From positions 1 to 48,786 of the forward strand of contig NZ_JARWOJ010000177.1 in the NCBI RefSeq assembly GCF_029868625.1: a stretch of DNA of 48,786 nucleotides. The letters run 5' to 3'. Positions 1 through 7,193 of the stretch are shown in pieces; position 1 is the stretch's first letter, and every line of letters starts with the position of its first letter. Made by a program: the position numbers and the translations under genes. The notes beneath the pieces are model-generated. The model was not told where the DNA came from. It worked only from the letters and a program-made list of their open reading frames with translations, and ran no database searches. Origin of the DNA: Nocardia neocaledoniensis. GTDB lineage: Bacteria; Actinomycetota; Actinomycetes; Mycobacteriales; Mycobacteriaceae.

Positions 1-1
1 T

Positions 2-217
2 GGGCGCGCGGGGTATTACGACGGGATCGGCGCGGCGCGCGACGTCATCCAGAACCATCTGCTGCAGCTGCTGGCGCTGTCGACCTGGCCGGGCAGTGCG
101 GCCGCGGTCGACGCGCTCGCCTCCGCGGTCACCGATCCCGACGCCGACGTGCGGGCCTATGCCCGGCGCGGGGTGTCGGCCGCGGACCGCTCGGTCCTCG
201 TCGAGGTCGACGGCTGA
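2..217 (+). pseudogene. Glucose-6-phosphate dehydrogenase fragment joined to unrelated tail
   Basis: The open frame enters from the left edge. Its first 25 or so codons read GYYDGIGAARDVIQNHLLQL, which is the conserved NADP-glucose-6-phosphate dehydrogenase block around the catalytic region (family: RGGYYD..ALRDMVQNHLLQL). A real enzyme continues for roughly 280 residues beyond this point. Here similarity stops near base 80, after LLALS. The remaining 44 residues are Ala- and Asp-rich, look HEAT-repeat-like (TDPDADVRAYARRG) and end at TGA 215-217. This could be a broken gene or an assembly misjoin near the contig edge. The G6PD motif itself is clear; which explanation holds is uncertain. Confidence 0.6.
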
Positions 218-326
218 ACGCTGCCGTCGCCGTGTCCGGTCGGCGCAGCGAAATTGGGCGGACAGGTCGATGCCCCACGGTTAGCCTCGATGTGAGGTGC
301 ACCACGACAGGACGGGGACTCTCGAG

Positions 327-716
327 ATGACCAGCAAGTTCACCGAACTCGCGATCGACTGCGCCGACCCGGGGGCACTGGCCCGCTTCTGGTGCGCGGT
401 CCTGGGCTACGAGGTGCAGGAGGTCGACGGCGAGGAGTACGTCTCCATCGGCTCACCGCTCGTTCCCGAGGGCAAGAAGCGGCCGGGCCCGGTGCCCCCG
501 ACTCTGTCCTTCATTCGGGTGCCCGAGGGCAAGACGGTCAAGAACCGGCTCCATATCGACGTCAATCCCACCGATACCGACCAGGACACCGAGGTCGAGC
601 GTCTGCTCGGGCTCGGCGCCCGGCGCGCCGACGTGGGCCAGGGCGAACAGACCTGGGTCGTGCTGGCCGACCCCGAGGGCAACGAGTTCTGCGTCCTGCG
701 CGGCCGGTTCCCCTGA
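327..716 (+). CDS. VOC (glyoxalase/bleomycin-resistance-like) family protein
   Basis: A 129-residue single-module VOC-fold protein. The N-terminal FTELAIDCADPGALARFWCAVLGY and the C-terminal WVVLADPEGNEFCVLRGR are the hallmark strands of Glyoxalase_6-type proteins common in actinomycetes. A central LHIDVNPTD strand carries a possible metal-ligand His. The start was set at ATG 327 because a purine-rich GGGGACT lies upstream and the family N-terminus begins here; an in-frame ATG at 297 adds ten residues with no family similarity. Substrate is unknown. It is probably monocistronic, 45 bases before the serine hydrolase. Confidence 0.85.
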   Translation: MTSKFTELAIDCADPGALARFWCAVLGYEVQEVDGEEYVSIGSPLVPEGKKRPGPVPPTLSFIRVPEGKTVKNRLHIDVNPTDTDQDTEVERLLGLGARRADVGQGEQTWVVLADPEGNEFCVLRGRFP

Positions 717-761
717 TCCGGACCCCTCCGGGCCGCCCTACGGCGTCGGTAGGGTGGCTGG

Positions 762-1997
762 ATGGGTGCGATTCCTGGCAGGTTGGTCCCGGTCTCCGAC
801 GATCTCGACGCGGTGACGACGCGCGGCCAGGAGGACGAGTCGCCCTCACCCGCCGTCGAGGCGCTGTGGGCTTCGGTGCGGGATTGGTACGCGATGGGGA
901 CCACCCCGGCGATCCAGGTCTGCCTGCGTCGCGCGGGCAAGGTGGTGTTGAACCGCGCGATCGGGCACGGGTGGGGGAACGCGCCGACCGATCCGGCCGA
1001 CGCCGAGAAGGTGCTCGTGACACCACGGACCCCGTTCTGCGGGTTCTCCACCGCCAAGGGCGTGGCCGCCACGGTCATGACCATGCTCGCCGAGCAGGGC
1101 GCCTTCGCCCCGGCTGATCCTGTCTGCCGATACATCCCGGAGTTCGCGGCACACGGGAAGGACCGGATCACCATCGGTGACGTGCTGTCGCATTCGGCGG
1201 GGATCCCCTTCGTCACCGCGCCGCACTCCGGCACCGCCGCGGTCATGGACGAGGAACTCGCCGTGACCGTACTGGCCGAACTGGTGCCGAGCTGGCCGCC
1301 GGGCCGGTTCCGCGTCTACCACGCGTTGACCGGCGGCTTGATCCAGCGGCTGCTCGTCCAGCGGGCCACCGGGAAACGGATGCGCGAGCACCTGTCCGAA
1401 CAGGTCCTCGAACCACTCGGTTTCCGGTGGACGAACTTCGGCGTAGACCCCGCCGACGTCGACACGGTGGTGCCCAGCGTCAAGACCGGCCCGCCGCCCT
1501 CCCGGCTGGCGGGCTTCCTGGCGCGCAAGGCACTCGGCGGCCGGATGGACAACGCGTCCAAGGCCGACAACGCCGCCTTCCTCACCGCGGAACTCCCCTC
1601 CGGCAATCTCGTCACCACGGCCGAGGAATTGTCCCGGTTCTACGAGATCCTCACGCGCGGAGGCGAACTCGACGGTGTGCGCATCCTGCGGCCGGACAGC
1701 CTGCGCGAGGCGATCCGCCCCGCCGCCCGGATGCCGGGCGCGGCGGGGCGGGTGAGCCGGGCGGGATTCGAGCTCGGCGGCCGGCGCTCGAAGTTCGGCC
1801 GCCACACCGAGTTCCATTTCGGCCGGAGCGGATTGACCACCCAGTACGGCTGGGCCGATCCCGCCCGCGGGCTCGCCGGCGCCATCCTCACCAGCGGCAA
1901 AGCCACCACGGACACCGACCGCCCCACGCGACTGGTCGCCCAGGCCTCGGCGCTGTTCCCCCGGCTCGATCCCGTGCCGGACTGGTTGCTCGGCTGA
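762..1997 (+). CDS. Serine hydrolase of the class C beta-lactamase/esterase family
   Basis: A 411-residue protein with the beta-lactamase-type serine hydrolase layout and no signal peptide. The SxxK motif is S96-T-A-K99 in FCGFSTAKG. The second motif aligns at Y186-H-A (FRVYHALTGG), where penicillin-recognising enzymes have YxN, so the Asn is missing. GRSGLTTQYGWADPARGLAG near the C-terminus fits the KTG/HxG-region strand. LipE/EstB-like esterases are a better match than true beta-lactamases. This is an intracellular esterase of unknown substrate. It converges on the LysR gene with a 9-base gap. Confidence 0.85.
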   Translation: MGAIPGRLVPVSDDLDAVTTRGQEDESPSPAVEALWASVRDWYAMGTTPAIQVCLRRAGKVVLNRAIGHGWGNAPTDPADAEKVLVTPRTPFCGFSTAKGVAATVMTMLAEQGAFAPADPVCRYIPEFAAHGKDRITIGDVLSHSAGIPFVTAPHSGTAAVMDEELAVTVLAELVPSWPPGRFRVYHALTGGLIQRLLVQRATGKRMREHLSEQVLEPLGFRWTNFGVDPADVDTVVPSVKTGPPPSRLAGFLARKALGGRMDNASKADNAAFLTAELPSGNLVTTAEELSRFYEILTRGGELDGVRILRPDSLREAIRPAARMPGAAGRVSRAGFELGGRRSKFGRHTEFHFGRSGLTTQYGWADPARGLAGAILTSGKATTDTDRPTRLVAQASALFPRLDPVPDWLLG

Positions 1998-2006
1998 CTC
2001 CGCCCA

Positions 2007-2894
2007 TCACTGGAAATTTCCCGCCGCACGCCGGACGATCGCGGTGAAAGCCCGTGCCGCGGCGGAGTGGTATGCCGTGTCACGTCGCAGCAGTTCCACG
2101 GTCCGGCTCGGCAGCGCGGGATCGAGGGCGACCGGCAGCAGGTCGGGGTGCGCGTGGGCGATCGCGTCGGGCAGGACGGTGGTGAGCGTGCCGCGGCGGG
2201 TGCATTCGACGAGCGCGTTGATGGAATTCGCCTCGATCGCCGTGCGCGGCGCGATACCGGAGGCGGCGAGATGGTCGTCGATGTGGTTCCGGGTGGCGAA
2301 GTCCCGGCTCAGCAGCGCCAGCGGCTGCACGGCCAGCTCCCGGATCGAGACCGGGGCCGACCGCGTAGCCAGCGCGTGCGCCGACCCGACCACCAGGCTC
2401 AGGTTCTCGGTGAACAGCGCGTCGGCGCCGATCCCGGGCGCGTGAGCGCCGCTGAACGCGATGCCGAGGTCGAGCGCGTCGGCCAGCAGGTCCTCCTCGA
2501 TCCGGTCCTGAGTGGCCTCGGTGACCGTCACCGTCACCTCCGGGTGCGCGCGATGAAACTCGTGCAGCAGCGGACCGATGAGATAGGCGGTGATGGTGGG
2601 AGTGGTCGCCACCCGCAGATGTCCCCGGCTCAGGTCCTGGACGTCGTGGACGGCCCGCTCCCCCGCCTCGAGGTCACGCAGCGCGGCGCGGGCGTGCCGC
2701 GCGTACGCCGCACCCGCGTCGGTGAGCCGGACGACCCGCCCGGAGCGGTCGAGCAGTTGCACGCCGAGGAGCCGTTCGAGCTGCTTGACCTGCTGCGACA
2801 GCGTCGGCTGCGAGATGTGCAGCGCCTCGGCCGCCCGGGTGAAGTTGCCGTGGTCGGCGACGGCGAGCAGGTACCGGACATGACGCAGCTCCAT
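2007..2894 (-). CDS. LysR-family transcriptional regulator, CynR-like
   Basis: A 295-residue LysR regulator. An N-terminal winged HTH (about residues 1-60: MELRHVRYLLAVADHGNFTR, then AAEALHISQPTLSQQVKQLE) is followed by the LysR substrate-binding domain. Similarity to E. coli CynR as I remember it is strong along the whole length: GHLRVATTPTITAYLIGPLL, LLSRDFATRNHIDDHL, IEANSINALVE. ATG 2894 was chosen because the family N-terminus starts exactly there; a longer frame adds 71 unrelated residues. No cyanase or carbonic anhydrase gene is next to it, so the inducer is unknown. A LysR-type palindrome lies just upstream (2903-2919). Confidence 0.92.
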   Translation of the reverse strand: MELRHVRYLLAVADHGNFTRAAEALHISQPTLSQQVKQLERLLGVQLLDRSGRVVRLTDAGAAYARHARAALRDLEAGERAVHDVQDLSRGHLRVATTPTITAYLIGPLLHEFHRAHPEVTVTVTEATQDRIEEDLLADALDLGIAFSGAHAPGIGADALFTENLSLVVGSAHALATRSAPVSIRELAVQPLALLSRDFATRNHIDDHLAASGIAPRTAIEANSINALVECTRRGTLTTVLPDAIAHAHPDLLPVALDPALPSRTVELLRRDTAYHSAAARAFTAIVRRAAGNFQ

Positions 2895-2902
2895 CCCGTC
2901 AT

Positions 2903-2919
2903 GATAGGTGCCGACTATC
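2903..2919. promoter_or_regulatory. LysR-type T-N11-A operator upstream of the CynR-like gene
   Basis: GATAG-GTGCCGA-CTATC is a perfect 5-bp inverted repeat with a 7-base centre. This matches the ATAG-N7-CTAT form of the classic LysR T-N11-A box. It starts 9 bases upstream of the regulator's ATG (minus strand), the place expected for autoregulation. The only other gene it could control is the regulator itself, because the SDR gene ends (not begins) on its other side. Confidence 0.6.
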
Positions 2920-2946
2920 GAGTGACGGGCAATACCGCTTTCGTGG

Positions 2947-3534
2947 CTATTCGACCGGTTCGACGACGACCACGGTCCCCGAAGGCGCGTCGAGGAGTTC
3001 CAGCGTGCGCGCCGCCGCAGAATCGACATGGATCCGTGGATGTTCCGGTGGCGTCGTCTCGTAATAGGTTCCGGGACCGTAGAACTGGCCGTAGCGCAGC
3101 ACCACACCGCCCGCGTCGAGCACCGCGGACTCGTGGGCCGCGATCACGGCACCGCGACCCGCGGGCGGTTCCCACGCGATGCTCTGCGCGAGAAAGCGTG
3201 TCGCGCCCGCGGCCGCCGCGGCGGCGAGCAGATTCGCGGTGCCCTCGCTGCGGATGCGCGCGTTCGCCTCGGCGGAGGTGGCCAGCATGTCCACATCGTC
3301 GGGCAGATCGGTGAGCTGATGCATGACCAGCTCGGGCGCGAACCCGACGACCGCCGCGGTGAGTCCGGCCGCGTCGTAGACGTCGAGCACGACCGGCCGC
3401 ACTCCGGCGGCCCGCAGCGCGGCCGCCTTGTTCGCCGAGCGGGTCAGCCCGGCCACCTCGTGACCGGCGGCGACCAGCAAGGGCACCAACCGTGTTCCGA
3501 TGACGCCCGTGGCGCCGGCGAGGAAGATACGCAC
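2947..3534 (-). CDS. Short NAD(P)-binding epimerase/SDR-like protein
   Basis: A 195-residue Rossmann protein: GATGVIG (residues 7-13) is the glycine-rich dinucleotide motif of extended SDR/NmrA-type epimerases. VVLRYGQFYGPGTYYE and HVDSAAARTLELL match the later family landmarks. It is about 80-100 residues shorter than typical family members, and the usual YxxxK catalytic pair is not evident (AHESAVL stands in that region). It may therefore bind NAD(P) without classical SDR catalysis, or be an internally shortened gene that stayed in frame. It lies upstream of the LysR gene on the same strand, 52 bases apart. Confidence 0.75.
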   Translation of the reverse strand: MRIFLAGATGVIGTRLVPLLVAAGHEVAGLTRSANKAAALRAAGVRPVVLDVYDAAGLTAAVVGFAPELVMHQLTDLPDDVDMLATSAEANARIRSEGTANLLAAAAAAGATRFLAQSIAWEPPAGRGAVIAAHESAVLDAGGVVLRYGQFYGPGTYYETTPPEHPRIHVDSAAARTLELLDAPSGTVVVVEPVE

Positions 3535-3575
3535 ACTTCGACCCTAGTCCGGGAACGGCGCTACGGGACCGGGGG

Positions 3576-3863
3576 TCAGGCCCCGATCACGGCGTTCATG
3601 ATCGTGCCCGCGCTCGTCGCCACGGCACCGCCCGCCATGGCACTGGCGATCATCTTCGGCGACTGCAGGCCGCCGCCGCTCCACTTCTCCCAGGCGAAGC
3701 GGCCGCCGCCATAGGTGATGGCGGTGACGCCCGACAGCAGGATCATCCAGGTGAAGTACCGGCCCAACTGCAGGATCTTGTCCGCCATCGGCGGGGCTTC
3801 CGGCGTGGGGTTGCCGACCTGGGCGAGAACGGCACTGTCCAGCACAGCCAGGATCATGCTCAC
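3576..3863 (-). CDS. Small two-helix membrane protein, unknown function
   Basis: A 95-residue protein. A hydrophobic N-terminus (MSMILAVLDSAVLAQ) precedes a Pro-rich stretch, one membrane helix (about 35-55, FTWMILLSGVTAITYGGG) and a second Gly/Ala-rich helix (about 68-94). The topology resembles small pilin-like or holin-like membrane proteins, but I recognise no family with confidence. GTG at 3863 is chosen over an internal ATG two codons later because GAAGGAG sits 8 bases upstream of the GTG. It reads in the same direction as the SDR gene, 41 bases upstream of it. Confidence 0.7.
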   Translation of the reverse strand: MSMILAVLDSAVLAQVGNPTPEAPPMADKILQLGRYFTWMILLSGVTAITYGGGRFAWEKWSGGGLQSPKMIASAMAGGAVATSAGTIMNAVIGA

Positions 3864-4138
3864 GATCGTTGCTCCTTCGTCGGATGTTCACGGTGAAGCC
3901 GATGTCGAGAACTCGTGACGCGGTAGAACCCCAGATCTATTGAACATTCAACCTCAGGCCGCTTCGATGGCGTGGACGACACTCCGGCGAAACCATGACC
4001 GCCGTCACAGCCGTCGAGCCGTGCCCTCCTCGCGCCGTGCCCCTACGATCGACAGGGCGGGGCATGTTCACCACACGGCGCGACGAGGCGCTGACCACCA
4101 CCTTCATCGCTCATCTACCGTACCGCGAGGAGGGCAGC
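3864..4138. other. Divergent intergenic region between two small membrane-protein genes
   Basis: This 275-base gap separates the minus-strand gene at 3863 and the plus-strand gene at 4139, so it must hold both promoters. I see a TTGAA-CA-TTCAA inverted repeat at 3940-3951. Its minus-strand half can be read as a TTGAAT -35 with a poor -10 (TTCTAC) 17 bases away. In-frame codons exist upstream of 4139 on the plus strand, but they show no protein-like composition and are not called. Confidence 0.3.
3872..3878 (-). promoter_or_regulatory. Ribosome binding site deciding the GTG start at 3863
   Basis: On the minus strand GAAGGAG lies 8 bases before GTG 3863 and 14 before the next in-frame ATG. The spacing supports the GTG. 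Confidence 0.65.
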
Positions 4139-4285
4139 ATGGCTTTGCTGATTCTGTTGATCGTCGCGATTCCGCTGGTGACCGCGGCCGCGGTCGTGGC
4201 ATCCTACGCGACCGTTTCCCTGACCTATTGGTTTGAATACCGTCGGATCAGTCAGGACCGGAACAACCCTCAACCCGCACGCTGA
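4139..4285 (+). CDS. 48-residue single-pass membrane protein, unknown
   Basis: The start is ATG 4139, preceded by a near-perfect GAGGAGG 5 bases upstream. A longer in-frame start at 3995 lacks such a site. The product is MALLILLIVAIPLVTAAAVV then ASYATVSLTYWFEYRR and a short polar tail: one membrane helix at about residues 2-30 with a basic cytoplasmic-type end (EYRRISQDRNN). I do not recognise a family. The very strong ribosome binding site and the perfect terminator directly downstream argue that it is a real, expressed micro-gene. Confidence 0.6.
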   Translation: MALLILLIVAIPLVTAAAVVASYATVSLTYWFEYRRISQDRNNPQPAR

Positions 4286-4300
4286 TCCACCCCCGCAGCA

Positions 4301-4335
4301 CGATGCCCCGGTACCGACGCGGTACCGGGGCATCG
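4301..4335. terminator. Bidirectional hairpin terminator, 15-bp perfect stem
   Basis: CGATGCCCCGGTACC, loop GACGC, then the exact reverse complement. It lies between the convergent small membrane gene (ends 4285) and the sulfur operon (ends 4347) and can serve both. There is no U-tract, as usual in actinomycetes. Confidence 0.9.
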
Positions 4336-4346
4336 CCGTCTCCGGC

Positions 4347-5291
4347 TCAGACCGGGGCGACCGCAGGCTCGGCGAGCAGCTCGCCGACCCAGGGCAGCAG
4401 CGCGGAACGCACGTCGATCGGGCGCGGCAGCAGGCCGTTGGCGACCAGCAGATCGGCGGCACGCTGCTGCTCGTCGAGGAACTCCGCGCTCACGGGGTGC
4501 ACGCCGAACGGGCGTCCGCGCAGCGCGGCCTCCCAGGCATCCAGGTCGGCGGGTACGCCGCGCGAGCGCGCGTCGTCGACGAAGTACTGGGCGGCCGCCC
4601 GCGGATTCGCCGTGATCCAGGCATCCGATTCGCGCAGCGCCGTCAGCACCGCTGCGACGGCGGACCGGTCGCCCTCGGCGAGGTCGCGGCGGGTGAACCA
4701 CAGCGACGGATGGCTGAACACCGCGGCGGTGTCGACCAGCGTCGTGAGCGCGGTGGCGGCCTCGACCTCGCGCAGGCCGGGATAGGTGCCGACCCAGGCG
4801 TCGAGCTCCCCGGCCAGCAGCGCCGCCCCGCCGCCGTGCACGTCGACGTCGATCGGCTCGATGTCGGCCCAGGTCAGGCCCACCCGGTCGAGGGCGAACA
4901 GCAACAGTGTGGTCTGCCACGAGCCGTGCGCGATGCCGACCCGCTTGCCGGCCAGGTCCGCCGCGGAGGTGATGCCGCTGCTCGCGGTGGCGACGAGTCG
5001 GCCGTTCTCCACACGCGGGCCCGAGATGCCGAGGTAGACGATGTCACGCTGATTCGCCAGGGCGGTCAGGGGCGGGGTGAAGCCGGTGCCGATGATGTCG
5101 TAGCCGCCCTCGGTGAACAGCCAGTCCGAATGTTCGCCGGGCAGACCGGTCTTCGGGTCGACGCGGGCGGCCTGCGGCAGGGCGCGCAGATCGACCCATT
5201 CCACGTCGGGCAGCAGCCGCTCGAGCACACCGCGGTGGCGCAGGACGAACAGCGAGTTGTTGTGGGGGAAGTAGCCGACCCGCAGGCTCAT
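4347..5291 (-). CDS. Leaderless periplasmic-binding-fold protein (SsuA/NMT1-like), last gene of sulfur operon
   Basis: A 314-residue protein of the SsuA/TauA/NMT1 substrate-binding fold. LRVGYFPHNNSLFVLRHRGVLE is the first strand-helix, ITSAADLAGKRVGIAHGSWQ the typical domain-1 motif, and LLAGELDAWVGTYPGLREVE the ligand-lobe motif. It begins directly at the mature-protein strand. There is no signal peptide, lipobox or even a single cysteine, so it should be cytoplasmic. It may bind or process the substrate inside the cell, as DszB does with the same fold, but not by Cys chemistry. ATG 5291 overlaps the TGA of the aldolase-like gene (ATGA), implying translational coupling. Confidence 0.8.
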   Translation of the reverse strand: MSLRVGYFPHNNSLFVLRHRGVLERLLPDVEWVDLRALPQAARVDPKTGLPGEHSDWLFTEGGYDIIGTGFTPPLTALANQRDIVYLGISGPRVENGRLVATASSGITSAADLAGKRVGIAHGSWQTTLLLFALDRVGLTWADIEPIDVDVHGGGAALLAGELDAWVGTYPGLREVEAATALTTLVDTAAVFSHPSLWFTRRDLAEGDRSAVAAVLTALRESDAWITANPRAAAQYFVDDARSRGVPADLDAWEAALRGRPFGVHPVSAEFLDEQQRAADLLVANGLLPRPIDVRSALLPWVGELLAEPAVAPV

Positions 5292-6007
5292 CGCGCGTCT
5301 CCGATCAGGCCGAGGCGGCGGGCCTGCTCGGCCAGGCCGCTGCGACCCCACTGCACGGCGAGGTTGGACGGATCGAATTCGACCGAGCCACCGAGGCTTT
5401 CGGCGATGGCCTGGTATTGCGCACCCTCCTCGAGCAGGACCACGAACTTCGCCAGTTCCAGCAGGCCCGCGCGGCCGATCACGTTGGCACCGCCGTTCGC
5501 CTCGAAGATCGCGACCAGATGCGGATCGCGCTCGAGCCGGTCCAGGATGAACTCGCCCGCGCCGATGGTGCGGTCGATGTGCGGCGGAATCTCGCGCGAG
5601 AGCGTCAGCCGCTGGGAGGCGGCGTAGCGGATCGGCAGGGTGCGGTGGGTCTGCGCCCAGCCACCCAGCCACGGGGTGTGGATGTGCACGACGGAGGTGA
5701 TCTCCGGGTGCGCGCGGAAGACCTTCGCGTAGCCGGTGACGAAGCCGGCGGATCCGGTGCCGGACAGCACTTCCCCGTCGAAGGTGGCGACGACGGGCGC
5801 CACACGCTGGTCGTCGGCCCACGGCCCGGGTGCGTTGAGGGCGACGGCGATCTCTTCGCCCGGCACCCGCTCGACGAAGTTGACGGTGCCGTTGCCGGTG
5901 ACGGTACCGGTCTCGCGGAAGACCCGGAACGCGGTCTCGGCGTCACGGGTCACCGCGTCGACGAAGGCCGTGACGGCTTCCGGCACACGGGTTTCGGTGG
6001 TGGTCAT
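5288..6007 (-). CDS. Class II aldolase/adducin-like protein with altered metal site
   Basis: A 239-residue protein of the class II aldolase/adducin fold. V107-H-I-H-T-P-W (H108 and H110) matches the zinc-binding HxH of FucA/RhaD-type enzymes. The third zinc histidine of the family lies in an (A/R)NHG motif; here the equivalent segment reads E-A-N171-G172-G-A-N-V-I-G, so that His is replaced by Gly. The fold is convincing, but classical zinc aldolase chemistry is doubtful. It could act on a carbonyl product left after C-S cleavage. It starts 16 bases after the SsuD-like gene and is ATGA-coupled to the next gene. Confidence 0.8.
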   Translation of the reverse strand: MTTTETRVPEAVTAFVDAVTRDAETAFRVFRETGTVTGNGTVNFVERVPGEEIAVALNAPGPWADDQRVAPVVATFDGEVLSGTGSAGFVTGYAKVFRAHPEITSVVHIHTPWLGGWAQTHRTLPIRYAASQRLTLSREIPPHIDRTIGAGEFILDRLERDPHLVAIFEANGGANVIGRAGLLELAKFVVLLEEGAQYQAIAESLGGSVEFDPSNLAVQWGRSGLAEQARRLGLIGDAR

Positions 6008-6023
6008 CGGGGTGTCTCCTGCG

Positions 6024-7193
6024 TTATCGGGCCGTCGCGAGGACGGTCTCGGTGGACGGGGTGGTGAGCCTGGAGCGGCCGAGCAGCGGCAGAACTTCCT
6101 CGCCGACCCGGTACGCCTCCTCCAGGTGCGGGTTGCCCGCGAGGATGAAGGCGTCCACGCCCAGCGCGATCAGTTCGTCGAGGCGTTGCGCCACCTGCTC
6201 GTAGCTGCCGACGAGACCGAAGGCGGGGCCGCCGCGGATGAGGCTGAAGCCGCACCAGACGTTGGGCTGGACTTCCAGATCGCGGTAGCCGGTGATGGTT
6301 TCGGGCACCCATCCCGCGATGCGCGCGGCGCCGACCGAGTCGCCCTGCGCGGCCCGGTCGGCGGCCGCGCGGTCGACGAAGGCCCAGCCCTTCTCGATCT
6401 CGGCCCAGGCCGCCTCCTCGGTGTGCCGGGCGACGATGTCGATGCGGACGGCGAACTTCGGTGTGCGCCCGAGCTTGTCGGCGTCGGCACGAACTCCGTC
6501 GAACTTGGCGCGCAGGTCGGCGAAGGGCTCGAGCCAGGACAGGTAGTAGTCGGCGTGGCGGCCCGCGGCGGCCACGGCGGCGCCGGAGGAGCCCGAGAAG
6601 AAGACCTCGGGGAACGGCTGACCAGCCAGGCCCGGCGGCAGCGCGGCGCCGTCGGTGCGGAAGAAGCGGCCGTCGTGGTCGAACGGCTCGCCGTCCCAGA
6701 CGCCGCGCAGCACGTCGAGGAACTCGCTGGTGCGGGCGTAGCGGTCGTCGTGGGAAACCTTGTCGCCCCACCACAATTGGGCGGGCCCGCCGCCTCCGCT
6801 GATGATGTTGTAGACGAGGCGGCCGCCGGTGGCCCGCTGCAGGCTGGCCGACATCCTGGCCGCCTGCACCGGGTGCAGGAAGCCGGGCTGGAAGGCCACC
6901 ATGAAGCGGTAGGTGGTGGTCTCGGCGGCCAGCGCGGCGGCGACGGCCCACGGGTCGTCGGTCACCGGGAACGAGGGCAGCAGGCCGCCGAGGAAGCCGG
7001 CCGATTCGGTGGCCTTGGCTACGGCGGCCACGTGGTCGAGATAGCTGTACTCGTCCAGCGCCCCGCCGCGGATGGCCGGGGCGATATTGCCCGGCTCGTA
7101 GCCGCCCGCGCTGCCGCGGTTGTAGCGGCGCGGCGTGCGCAGGGAGGCGTGGTCGCCCTCCATACCGATGCGCCAGTAGACGTCGATGGTCAT
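6024..7193 (-). CDS. SsuD-like FMNH2-dependent alkanesulfonate monooxygenase family protein
   Basis: A 389-residue luciferase-like monooxygenase closest to SsuD (alkanesulfonate + FMNH2 + O2 to aldehyde + sulfite). Shared landmarks include QPGFLHPVQAARMSASLQRA, FFSGSSGAAVAAAGRHADYYLSW (split by me), GFSLIRGGPAFGLVGSYEQV and HLEEAYRVGEEVLPLLG. The loop arginine (SLIRGG) and the tyrosine of YRVGE, remembered as R297 and Y331 of E. coli SsuD, are kept. The RLH pair of SsuD becomes RID, so His228 is Asp. The substrate is probably an organosulfur compound, but not necessarily a simple alkanesulfonate. ATGA overlap with the upstream monooxygenase gene. A separate flavin reductase is not present in the operon. 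Confidence 0.85.
   Translation of the reverse strand: MTIDVYWRIGMEGDHASLRTPRRYNRGSAGGYEPGNIAPAIRGGALDEYSYLDHVAAVAKATESAGFLGGLLPSFPVTDDPWAVAAALAAETTTYRFMVAFQPGFLHPVQAARMSASLQRATGGRLVYNIISGGGGPAQLWWGDKVSHDDRYARTSEFLDVLRGVWDGEPFDHDGRFFRTDGAALPPGLAGQPFPEVFFSGSSGAAVAAAGRHADYYLSWLEPFADLRAKFDGVRADADKLGRTPKFAVRIDIVARHTEEAAWAEIEKGWAFVDRAAADRAAQGDSVGAARIAGWVPETITGYRDLEVQPNVWCGFSLIRGGPAFGLVGSYEQVAQRLDELIALGVDAFILAGNPHLEEAYRVGEEVLPLLGRSRLTTPSTETVLATAR

Noticed and set aside
2007..3534. A cyanate-detoxification operon next to the CynR-like regulator
   Set aside because: The neighbouring gene is an SDR-like protein; no cyanase, carbonic anhydrase or cyanate transporter is present.
3576..3863. Reading the small two-helix membrane protein as a VirB2/TrbC-type conjugative pilin
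   Set aside because: Topology fits only loosely and no other conjugation gene is in the window.
4316..4346. Possible small gene between the terminator and the sulfur operon end
   Set aside because: Too short, no start with ribosome binding site, and occupied by the hairpin.
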